A DNA stretch of 64,000 nt, from the NCBI GenBank assembly GCA_036380715.1, contig DASVEF010000317.1, forward strand, positions 5,639 through 69,638. The letters run 5' to 3'. Numbering within the stretch: position 1 is the stretch's first letter; every line of letters begins with the position of its first letter. The translations under genes were made by a program, and so were the position numbers. Shown in pieces: positions 56,890-64,000 of this stretch. The notes under the pieces are model-generated. The model ran no database searches. It was not told the origin of the DNA and saw only the letters and a list, made by a program, of their open reading frames with translations. This DNA comes from UBA5704 sp036380715. GTDB lineage: Bacteria > Acidobacteriota > Thermoanaerobaculia > Multivoradales > UBA5704.

Positions 56890-58142
56890 ACGGACCTCCC
56901 GCGGAGGGCCTGGACGGGATGCAGCCTGGACATCTTCCAGGCCGGGTAGACCCCGGAGAACAGGCCGAAGAAGAGAGCGAGGGCCAGGCCATAGAGGAAG
57001 ACCCGGGCGTTGAGCTGGAAATTGGCGTACGGAATGATGCCGCTCGCGTTGAGCGCGGAGAGCACCGCCGCCGCCAGGACGAAGCCGATGGCCCCGCCCA
57101 CCAGGGTCAGGATGAGGTTTTCGACCACGAACTGGCCGACGAGCGTGCGCGACGACGCGCCGAACGCCTTGCGCACGCCGATCTCCGAGGCCCGGTCGAG
57201 GATACGGCTCAGATTGATGTTCACCAGGTTCACCGTCGGCAGGATCATGAACAGCACGGCGAGGACGATCAGCGTGACCAGCAGCCGTCCGGCGAGGCTC
57301 TCCTCCATGTCGCCGAAGGTCAGCCGGGAAACGGCCTCGAACAGCGTGTCGGCCCCTCCTCGCAAAGTCTTCCACCCCGACTGAGGGGGGAGGTAGAGCT
57401 CGGCGTCCCTGAAACGGGATTCGACCTCGGCCTTGATCGCGGGGAAGTCCGCGCGGTCGCGGGCAAGGATCGCGGCCATGAACCGGCCCTGGATGTCGGT
57501 CCGGTACGACTGCGACTTGAACGTGCTGTTCGGCACCCAGACGTCGGCGAACGAGACGATGCGCAGGATCGGCACGTCCGGCACCACACCCACCACGCGG
57601 AAGCGCTGCTCGTCGATCTCGATCGTCTTGCCGACCGCGGACCCGCCGCCGAAGAAGCGCTCGCGCGTGGTCTCATTGATCACCGCGACGAAACGGGCGT
57701 TCTTGTCGTCGTCGGGCGTGAACGGCCCGCCTTCGAGAAATTCGAAGCCCAGGATCTGCCAGAACTCGCCGTCCGTATTCTTGAGGTACGACCGGATGAT
57801 GCGGCCGTCGACATACGAGTTGGCGGTGGTGGGAGTCGAGAAGATCGAAACCTTTTCCACCGCGGGCACCTCGGCCGGCAGCTTGCTCACGATGCGGTGG
57901 AGCAGGCCGTATCCGGCGCCGCCCGAGTAGCCGCGATTCTCGCTGCGGAGAGCGATCTGGTAGATACCGAGCGTGCGGTCGCCGCGGACCTCCGGCGCCT
58001 GCGGAGCCAGGATGTGGTCGAGCATCGCGCTCGCGACCATCAGCACGACGAGCGTCACGCTGATGCCGAAAAGGCTGATGAAGGTGAAGAACTTCCGCCG
58101 CAGCAGGACCTTCAGCGCGATCTTCAAATAGTTCTTGAGCAT
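56886..58142 (-). CDS. ABC transporter permease (MacB/FtsX type), first
   Basis: 418 residues: N-terminal helix (about 20-40), MacB periplasmic domain (about 45-285), three C-terminal helices, coupling motif ASEIGVRKAFGASSRTLVGQ and tail RLHPVQALRG. With the second permease it would form a heterodimer driven by the ATPase at 58153-58818. Such MacB-type machines push substrates from the periplasm outwards with an HlyD partner rather than moving them through the inner membrane. The gene follows the ATPase by 10 bp. Confidence 0.92.
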   Translation of the reverse strand: MLKNYLKIALKVLLRRKFFTFISLFGISVTLVVLMVASAMLDHILAPQAPEVRGDRTLGIYQIALRSENRGYSGGAGYGLLHRIVSKLPAEVPAVEKVSIFSTPTTANSYVDGRIIRSYLKNTDGEFWQILGFEFLEGGPFTPDDDKNARFVAVINETTRERFFGGGSAVGKTIEIDEQRFRVVGVVPDVPILRIVSFADVWVPNSTFKSQSYRTDIQGRFMAAILARDRADFPAIKAEVESRFRDAELYLPPQSGWKTLRGGADTLFEAVSRLTFGDMEESLAGRLLVTLIVLAVLFMILPTVNLVNINLSRILDRASEIGVRKAFGASSRTLVGQFVVENLILTLVGGAIGFVLAAAVLSALNASGIIPYANFQLNARVFLYGLALALFFGLFSGVYPAWKMSRLHPVQALRGRSV

Positions 58143-58152
58143 CGCCGTCCTC

Positions 58153-58818
<666 letters not shown>

Positions 58819-58829
58819 GGAGTCCTCTC

Positions 58830-60074
58830 CTATTTCAAATTCACCTGTTCCAGGTGCGTGTAATCGCTCATGGCCGAGAGAATCACCTCGTCTCCCACCT
58901 CCAGCCCCGCGAGCACCTCGTAGTGGTCGTAGCCCGAGATCCCGAAGCGGACGTCCCGCCGCTCGGCTCGATCGCCGCGCACCACGAAAACCCTGCCGTC
59001 CGCGCCGTTCTGGGAGAACGTCCCCCGCGGCACGCGCAGCGCGCTGGCCCGCGAATCGACGACGATCAGCACGTCCACGTTCAGGTTGTTGCGCAGCCTG
59101 GGATTGCGGCTGTCGTCCAGATCCACCGCGAGCCTCACGGCGCCGTTCTCGATCGTCGGATAGATCTGGCTGAGCCGCCCCGGCAGGTCCTCGCCACCGA
59201 TCTTCACGCGCACCGGAAGACCGGGACGGAGCTTCGGCGAATGAATGTCGGAGACCATCGCCTCGACGCGGAAAGAATCGAGATCGGAGATGCGGGCGAT
59301 GACCTCGCCGCGCGGTACCGTGGCGCCCTCGCGGGGCACCACCCAGGTCAGGATTCCCGAGCGGTCCGAGCGGGTCGTGCCGAGAGCGAGCTGGCGCCGC
59401 GCCTCGTCGCGCTCCTTGCGCAGAGTCCGTAGATCGAGCTCGAGCCCCTGGAGCTGAGCGTCCGTCGACCGCCGGGCGCCGCGCACCGAATCCTCGAGCT
59501 GCGCCAGCTCGATCTGGGCCTTCCTCGCCTCGACCTCGACCGCCTTGAGCGCCTCCGCGGAAACCAGGCCGTCCACGCGCAGCTTGCGGTTCTGCTCCAG
59601 GCGGTACTGGAGCGCCTCGACGTCCAGCTTCTGACTCTCGATCCGCCCCCGCAGATCGCTCAGGCTCTTCTCCAGACTGAGACGGAGCTGCTCCTGCTCG
59701 TTGGCCTTTTTGGCGAGCTGATCCTCCAGCTTTTCGACCTGCAGGCGGGACATCGACGTATCCAGCTTGAGGATCTCCTCGCCCTCCCGCACCGCCTCGC
59801 CGGGCCGCTTGAGGATCTTCTCCACGCGCGCCTCGAAGGGGATCGACAACACCCCCTCGAACGCCGGAATCACCGTCCCCGAAGCCTCGACAATTCCCTC
59901 GATCGCCCCCCGGTCCACCGTACCCGTCCGGATGCGTTCGCGGGCGATCGAAGGCCGCAGCCATCCGGGAAGAAACAGGAGCACAGCCACCAGCAGCGCC
60001 ACCGTCCCACCTCCCAGAGCCACCCGGCGCCCGATCAGCCGTCTCCGAAAGCTCACATCCAACTCGCGGTCCAT
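58830..60074 (-). CDS. HlyD/MacA-type periplasmic adaptor
   Basis: 414 residues. One membrane helix (about 17-37), a biotinyl/lipoyl half-motif, a long coiled-coil hairpin (about 105-230, LEDQLAKKANEQEQL and similar heptads), then barrel and membrane-proximal beta domains, ending YTHLEQVNLK. It would join the inner-membrane permeases to an outer-membrane exit duct, which is not encoded here. The ATG at 60074 with GGAGGG at 7 nt is preferred; a longer frame from 60128 would start upstream of the predicted transcription start. First gene of a six-gene operon. Confidence 0.93.
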   Translation of the reverse strand: MDRELDVSFRRRLIGRRVALGGGTVALLVAVLLFLPGWLRPSIARERIRTGTVDRGAIEGIVEASGTVIPAFEGVLSIPFEARVEKILKRPGEAVREGEEILKLDTSMSRLQVEKLEDQLAKKANEQEQLRLSLEKSLSDLRGRIESQKLDVEALQYRLEQNRKLRVDGLVSAEALKAVEVEARKAQIELAQLEDSVRGARRSTDAQLQGLELDLRTLRKERDEARRQLALGTTRSDRSGILTWVVPREGATVPRGEVIARISDLDSFRVEAMVSDIHSPKLRPGLPVRVKIGGEDLPGRLSQIYPTIENGAVRLAVDLDDSRNPRLRNNLNVDVLIVVDSRASALRVPRGTFSQNGADGRVFVVRGDRAERRDVRFGISGYDHYEVLAGLEVGDEVILSAMSDYTHLEQVNLK

Positions 60075-60104
60075 GTCCAAACCCTCCGGTCGGCTTCCGG
60101 ACAG

Positions 60105-60120
60105 GGCAAGGCTTGTGCCA
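60105..60120 (-). promoter_or_regulatory. Sigma-54 promoter of the efflux operon
   Basis: Minus-strand TGGCAC-AAGCC-TTGCC matches the sigma-54 consensus TGGCAC-N5-TTGC at every conserved base. The predicted start near 60095 leaves a 20-nt leader that just contains the GGAGGG ribosome binding site of the HlyD-like gene. Confidence 0.85.
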
Positions 60121-60219
60121 CAGGTCAACTTGTTTGAAATGAGCTACTTAGGGAAAAACAGCGGCGTCCGGAATCGTACGGGGGTGGACGGGGGTGTTCG
60201 GAAGCGGACAGCAGGGTTA

Positions 60220-60265
60220 CCAGAAACAGCAAGAGGCCGGATAGACATCCGGCCTCTTGCCTCTG
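60220..60265 (-). terminator. Strong hairpin at the edge of the A+T-richer island
   Basis: GCAAGAGGCCGGAT (60229-60242) pairs perfectly with ATCCGGCCTCTTGC (60247-60260) over a 4-nt loop, and flanking CCAGA/TCTGG extends it. It lies about 100 bp behind the efflux promoter and ahead of the island. No U tract is seen, so the role (terminator or boundary element) is uncertain. Confidence 0.5.
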
Positions 60266-60768
60266 GGAAATCAAACCGCTCTAGCCCCAGGGATCAGCGC
60301 TCGAGCCACCCATCTGGCTATTCTCCTATCCGTATATGAGTTATGTACTTGGCTTCGGCACTCGGCCTTGCCATTCTCTAAGACGAACCCCAGGGGTCCA
60401 CAACTGAGCCGCCAAGCGGCGTGAACTCGGGCTCTGTTGAAACTCCACCCCTGCTGGAGAGAGCGTCTGTACGTAGCATAAAGAAGATGCGTAACGACGT
60501 CAACAACCAAGTGAGTCCATTCATCCCTCTTACAGCCTCCTTTCTGACCCGAGACTTGGCCCGGATCTGATCAGCGCGGGACCGAACAATCGCCAGACCT
60601 AAGACCGTCCGCGCGGCTACTCCGCCGGTCAGTCCAGCAAATCCCCTACGCCCTTTCTCCAAGCGAAGAAGATCCTACTTGCTACCCATGAAGCAAGCAA
60701 TGCTAGACTATACCCTGAAATCGCCGATCCTTGCAACCGGTACATTAACCATGTACAAAGGAGCCAAG
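60266..60768. other. Gene-poor stretch before the TIR island
   Basis: About 500 bp of lower G+C with no protein I can support. Minus-strand frames of 79 and 94 residues exist but lack ribosome binding sites and family features. No transposase, tRNA or integrase remnant was recognised. The promoter of the unknown gene at 60769 should lie in its last 100 bp, where TAGACTATACC (60704-60714) could contain a -10 box. Confidence 0.4.
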
Positions 60769-61821
60769 ATGGCTGGCCGGAAAGAACGGAATTGCCAGAT
60801 CCGAATGTCTTCATCGCTCTGGAACCTAGTAGGGGAGATTGCCACAGAACTCGGGTATACAGATGCCCGCGGCCGTCACTCCGCCATTATCCGCGAAATG
60901 GTAGCAGCGGCTGCCGCGAAATGGACATATTCTCCTTACGTCTGCAGATCTGCTGATCATGTGGTACTCGTTACAAGGGACGGGAACATCTTCTTTCGTC
61001 ATGTCGAGACCCTCCGCTTGAACTCTCAGAGAGAGAAGTTGCCCTGCTTTGTTGAGATGAAACCGGAGAAGCGTGACTACTACCGCAAGCAACGAGATCT
61101 CCTTCACCCGAATGTTCCGGAGAATAAGTGGTTTCAACGTCAGTGGCTCCTTAACCACTTCGCTACCTGGAATGGGAAAAGGAACGCGAATGATCTGGAG
61201 TCCTTCCAGCAAAGGCCGCTCAGCTCCCGCGTCGATCACTTCGGCACGACTTACAAGAACGCCGACTTGGCCGTGAATGCCATCGGGGGACGCTTCCTTA
61301 CCCGGGAGATTATCATTGGACTTAGAGACTATGTCCAATGGAAAGAACCGCAAACTCCTGCCTTTGATCGCATTGACATACCAATTGACATACCAACAGC
61401 GAACCTCGAGATCTGCGTCATCGTTGATCAAGCCCTTTTCGAGTCTCTGGAAGTCGAAGCAGAGGAGATCGCGCACCTGGCGCTGGAGTTTCGCAATCGA
61501 GAGTCCGCTCGCTTTGAGGGAAAAGACGTTGCCCAATTACCGGAAATCGGCTTTGACGAGCAGTTTGGCCGATCATCAGAACCCGAGCCTGCCGAGGAGA
61601 TGCGCAAAAGAATCGATTTACTTCGTCAGCGCCTCGGAACTATCCTTAATACCAGAACCACAGAAGGACAGAAGGCTGCGGACTCGGCAGGCGAGAAGGC
61701 TATCCGGTCATCACTGAAGGAGCCCGAGAATTTCTTGTTTTACTGGCTGCGATGGCCCTCTCCTCATCTGGGGATCGAAGCCTGCGTCCGGTGGGAGAAG
61801 CCCATACGACGAACAGAATAA
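60769..61821 (+). CDS. Unknown protein with RHH-like N-terminus, partner of a TIR gene
   Basis: 350 residues, no family recognised. Residues 6-45 (CQIRMSSSLWNLVGEIATEL, then GRHSAIIREMV) look like a ribbon-helix-helix DNA-binding domain. The middle (about 60-200) is mixed and rich in Arg/Tyr. ANLEICVIVDQALFESLEVE near 220 is a beta-alpha unit, and the last 90 residues are charged helices. The ATG at 60769 is set by AAAGGAG 5 nt upstream. The G+C content and codon use are clearly lower than in the neighbours, as in the TIR gene 71 bp downstream. I infer a two-gene unit in which this protein could be sensor, regulator or immunity partner. Confidence 0.65.
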   Translation: MAGRKERNCQIRMSSSLWNLVGEIATELGYTDARGRHSAIIREMVAAAAAKWTYSPYVCRSADHVVLVTRDGNIFFRHVETLRLNSQREKLPCFVEMKPEKRDYYRKQRDLLHPNVPENKWFQRQWLLNHFATWNGKRNANDLESFQQRPLSSRVDHFGTTYKNADLAVNAIGGRFLTREIIIGLRDYVQWKEPQTPAFDRIDIPIDIPTANLEICVIVDQALFESLEVEAEEIAHLALEFRNRESARFEGKDVAQLPEIGFDEQFGRSSEPEPAEEMRKRIDLLRQRLGTILNTRTTEGQKAADSAGEKAIRSSLKEPENFLFYWLRWPSPHLGIEACVRWEKPIRRTE

Positions 61822-61892
61822 CCAAGGCACTTGGCTAGGAAGAAGTCACGGACAATTTTGATGAACACACCACCTTATCCCGGAGGGGATTT

Positions 61893-63029
61893 ATGAAAGT
61901 TTTCTTGAGTTGGTCAGGCGAACAGAGTAGGGCTATAGCCGAAATACTACATGGCTGGCTGCCGAAAGTCATTCAAAGGGTGAAACCATATTACACTCCT
62001 GATGACATCACTAAGGGCTCCCTTTGGAACAGCGAGATTGCAGCCGTGCTAGAGGAGTCAAGAGTAGGCATCATATGCCTTACACGCGACAATTTACGCG
62101 AGCCTTGGATCATGTTCGAGGCTGGGGCTCTATCCAAAATCATCAAGAGTTCCCGTGTCTGCCCGATCCTCTTCAACGTAAAGAATGCTGACATTGTAGG
62201 ACCCCTAGCCAGCTTTCAGGCTGCGCACTTCGACAAGAAGGAGATAAGGCGCGTCTTGAACATGATCAATGAAGAACTCAAAACAGAAGCTCTGTCGCAG
62301 GAACAATTGAACGACGAGTTCAAGATGTGGTGGCCGTCGCTAGAAGAACAGATTTTAGCCGAGCTTCGCACCGAGGTTAAAGAACCTGCCCCACTTCGGA
62401 CAGAACAGGAAGTTCTGGGGGAAATTCTTGAGCTAGGTCGAGTAGCTGGTCGCTTGGAGAAGGAATTCAAAGGGCGTTTGTTCTCAAGCTTGGGTTACAT
62501 AATGGGCGAGATGAGTATGAAGCCAGGCTCTATTGAGCCGACAGACAAGGATCGTCTTATAGAAGCGGTTAGCCATTGCCTCCTCGGCTATGAGTATCTC
62601 AAGGAGGTTGGAGGCGCACCAGAATACATGGCCTTAAACAATTGGGTATACTACTCAACTGCATTGAATGACTCTTCAAGAGCTGGATTCCTGTTGCCAC
62701 AAGCTCGTCGATTACTGGAGGCCGGGGAACAACATAATGCGGCAAACTTGATTCTTACTGGATGCAGAACAATTCTGCAATTCAGCCCTAACCCTAAAGA
62801 GAAGCGGCACGCTCGAAGAAGAATCACTGCGCTGTTGCAGGGCCCACTTTCTGACAAACAGCGAAAGGAGGTCCAGCTATACCTCAAATATTTCCGTGAG
62901 GCGACGGAGAGTAAAGTTAAGCTCAGAACGAAAGCCGGAACGCACAGGCCCGGCAAATCTTCAACGCGAACCGTGGTCCCGAATCGAATCAGTCACAAGC
63001 GAGATAATAACCCGCCTAGCAATGAGTAG
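61893..63029 (+). CDS. TIR-domain protein (probable defence NADase-type effector)
   Basis: 378 residues. The first ~120 form a TIR domain of the bacterial TIR_2-like type: it starts KVFLSWSGEQSRAIAEILHG, has DDITKGSLWNSEIAAVLEES and GIICLTRDNLREPWIMFEAG. The WxxxE motif (Trp-Ile-Met-Phe-Glu) carries the Glu that acts in NAD+ cleavage in active TIRs. The next part is helical (about 125-330), possibly a sensing or oligomerisation domain, followed by a basic, disordered tail. GGAGGGG lies 5 nt before the ATG. Low G+C relative to the chromosome suggests recent transfer. It follows the unknown RHH-like gene, and a TA pair lies beyond. Confidence 0.85.
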   Translation: MKVFLSWSGEQSRAIAEILHGWLPKVIQRVKPYYTPDDITKGSLWNSEIAAVLEESRVGIICLTRDNLREPWIMFEAGALSKIIKSSRVCPILFNVKNADIVGPLASFQAAHFDKKEIRRVLNMINEELKTEALSQEQLNDEFKMWWPSLEEQILAELRTEVKEPAPLRTEQEVLGEILELGRVAGRLEKEFKGRLFSSLGYIMGEMSMKPGSIEPTDKDRLIEAVSHCLLGYEYLKEVGGAPEYMALNNWVYYSTALNDSSRAGFLLPQARRLLEAGEQHNAANLILTGCRTILQFSPNPKEKRHARRRITALLQGPLSDKQRKEVQLYLKYFREATESKVKLRTKAGTHRPGKSSTRTVVPNRISHKRDNNPPSNE

Positions 63030-63079
63030 CGCGACACCTTCCCGAATAGACTCGCGGCGCCTCAGCCTGCTGACTTCCG

Positions 63080-63127
63080 CGAGCCAGAAGATGGCTCTTG
63101 CGAGCGCCGGACAGGCTCTGGCTCGCA
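63080..63127 (+). terminator. Inverted repeat after the TIR gene
   Basis: GCGAGCCAGA (63080-63089) and TCTGGCTCGC (63118-63127) are perfect reverse complements with a 28-nt loop that contains a smaller GAGCC/GGCTC pairing. It lies 50 bp after the TIR stop. There is no T tract. The remaining 250 bp to the RelE gene show no supported gene. Confidence 0.4.
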
Positions 63128-63375
63128 AAGCACGATGACTCCGTATGTGTAGGGCGGATCAAAAACGTAGTTGCCTGGGCCAAGTCGAACCAGATCCCAG
63201 GCGAGATCCAACTCCTCTCAGCTCATCTCCCGCAGATTCGGATCGTCCTCACTGAGCAGCTCCATTCTCACCTCCTGTCGTCGGCACTCCCGCGAAGCCA
63301 GCGTTCGGCGAGGCGACAGGCCTGTTCGTTGGCTCCGCGATGGCGTCAGCCCGTCACACGAGGTTCCACTCAACG

Positions 63376-63630
63376 TCAGTGGTAGACCTCGCGCCGGTGC
63401 CCGATGCGGACGACGAGCACGGTCACCTGTTCGTGTAACACCTCGTAGACGATTCGGTAATCGCCGACGCGCAAGCGGCGTAGGCCGGAGAACTCCCCCC
63501 TTGGGGTGCCGCCCGCGAGCGGTTCACGCCGCAGCCGATCGATGGCTTGGATCAATCGCGAGCGCTCGGCTTTGGGAATCCGGCTGAGCGACTTCGCAGC
63601 TCTAGCTTTGATCTTGCTCGAGAAGTTCAC
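63376..63630 (-). CDS. RelE/ParE-family toxin
   Basis: 84 residues with the RelE fold pattern: helical start KIKARAAKSLSRIPKAERSRL, then LRRLRVGDYRIVYEV and VTVLVVRIGHRREVYH, whose Arg, His and Tyr are the catalytic-type residues of mRNA interferases. It would cut mRNA on the ribosome. The GTG start lies inside the antitoxin gene (29-bp overlap), so the two are translationally coupled. Confidence 0.92.
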   Translation of the reverse strand: MNFSSKIKARAAKSLSRIPKAERSRLIQAIDRLRREPLAGGTPRGEFSGLRRLRVGDYRIVYEVLHEQVTVLVVRIGHRREVYH

Positions 63631-63829
63631 ACTTCACGTCTTCCCAGTTCAAGATGGGATCCGACGGATCTAGGAGCCGCTCCAAGCCGAGTTGAAGGTC
63701 TTCAACATCATCTAGGTAGTACTCGACCGCCTGGCGGATGAGCTCGGCCCTGGTCCGGTGAAGCCGGTTTGCGGCGCGGTCGATCTCGTCGACAAGCTCT
63801 GCGGGAAATCGGGCACTGACCTGAGGCAT
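63602..63829 (-). CDS. RHH-type antitoxin of the RelE pair
   Basis: 75 residues. MPQVSARFPAELVDEIDRAA, followed by RTRAELIRQAVEYYL, is a ribbon-helix-helix domain that binds its own operator; the acidic C-terminal part (LDPSDPILNWEDVKCELLEQ) would block the toxin. The ATG at 63829 has AGGAG at 6 nt; the ATG at 63835 is too close to that site. It is the first gene of the pair. Confidence 0.9.
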   Translation of the reverse strand: MPQVSARFPAELVDEIDRAANRLHRTRAELIRQAVEYYLDDVEDLQLGLERLLDPSDPILNWEDVKCELLEQDQS

Positions 63830-63859
63830 GGACATCTCCTGAGTGTCGCCGACCGTCAT

Positions 63860-64000
63860 CGTCTCCCACAGGCAGTGCGGAGAGCAAGGGATACTCTGTC
63901 TACGCGAGCGTGGCCGGTTGGCTCCGGCCTGTGCCCTTCTACCAATCCGGCGCGGGTGGTTCGCGCCTGTCTTGCTCTTTTCGCCGAACTGGCGCGGACG
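63860..64000. other. Window edge without a supported gene
   Basis: 140 bp upstream of the antitoxin; its promoter and operator should lie here. Nothing else could be supported. Confidence 0.3.

Noticed and set aside
55702..57375. A possible fusion or frameshift joining the two permeases
   Set aside because: The long frame above 56889 is only the first permease read in another frame. Both permeases are complete and joined by an ATGA overlap.
60378..60662. A 94-residue minus-strand gene
   Set aside because: TTG start, no ribosome binding site, no family match and no coding-like composition.
63907..64000. Two or more degenerate ~42-bp units at the right edge of the window
   Set aside because: The units agree at only a bit over half of positions and the window ends, so it cannot be told from chance.

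Overview
This is a dense, G+C-rich bacterial chromosome segment with no rRNA or tRNA gene and no recognisable phage, plasmid or insertion sequence. The mix of genes points to an Acidobacteriota-like (possibly Thermoanaerobaculia) soil or sediment bacterium. That mix includes SdrD/Cna-B surface proteins, fibronectin-III secreted enzymes, zinc-finger/TPR proteins, many sigma-54 response regulators and TA modules. The assignment is an inference from gene style, not from a marker gene.

Layout. (1) 1-1926: the C-terminal part of a large SdrD-B surface protein, closed by a terminator. (2) 2094-5660: a compact lasso-peptide locus with cyclase, a 39-residue precursor, an HPr-kinase-like tailoring enzyme and a convergent transglutaminase-like leader peptidase; no RRE/B1 gene is visible. 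(3) 6133-13973: secreted carbohydrate-active proteins (a YetA/rhamnogalacturonan-lyase-like protein with six FN3 repeats and a GH42-like lipoprotein) with a sulfotransferase between them. (4) 14003-16029: small minus-strand genes (VOC, DinB, two unknowns). (5) 16512-23213: one operon for a chaperone/usher-like surface structure (two related subunits, a chaperone-like protein, an outer-membrane barrel) joined by ATGA overlaps to a hybrid histidine kinase and a receiver protein. (6) 23230-31704: a second signalling block, with a four-gene overlapping operon (histidine kinase, NtrC-type regulator, receiver, multi-PAS GGDEF-EAL protein), a lipoprotein and a PilZ protein. (7) 31866-45741: housekeeping and accessory genes (glycosyltransferase, CorC/CNNM transporter, ferritin-like DUF2383, membrane proteases, LURP-one protein, hydrolase, lipase, CASTOR/POLLUX-like channel, TPR protein) and an exact 8 x 42-bp tandem repeat. 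(8) 45799-52834: leuS, an amino-acid dehydrogenase, an RND exporter and a PIN/RHH toxin-antitoxin pair. (9) 52857-60120: a six-gene efflux operon (HlyD, ATPase, two permeases, NtrC-type regulator, histidine kinase) behind a near-perfect sigma-54 promoter. (10) 60769-63829: a visibly A+T-richer island with an unknown RHH-like protein, a TIR-domain protein and a RelE/RHH toxin-antitoxin pair.

Signalling and sigma-54 control recur. GG/GC-type promoter matches precede the efflux operon, a lipoprotein, the DUF2383 gene, the kinase operon and, less well, the pilus operon. The best candidates for undescribed biology are the RRE-less lasso locus, the pilus/two-component operon, the two-gene TIR island and the 42-bp repeat array.
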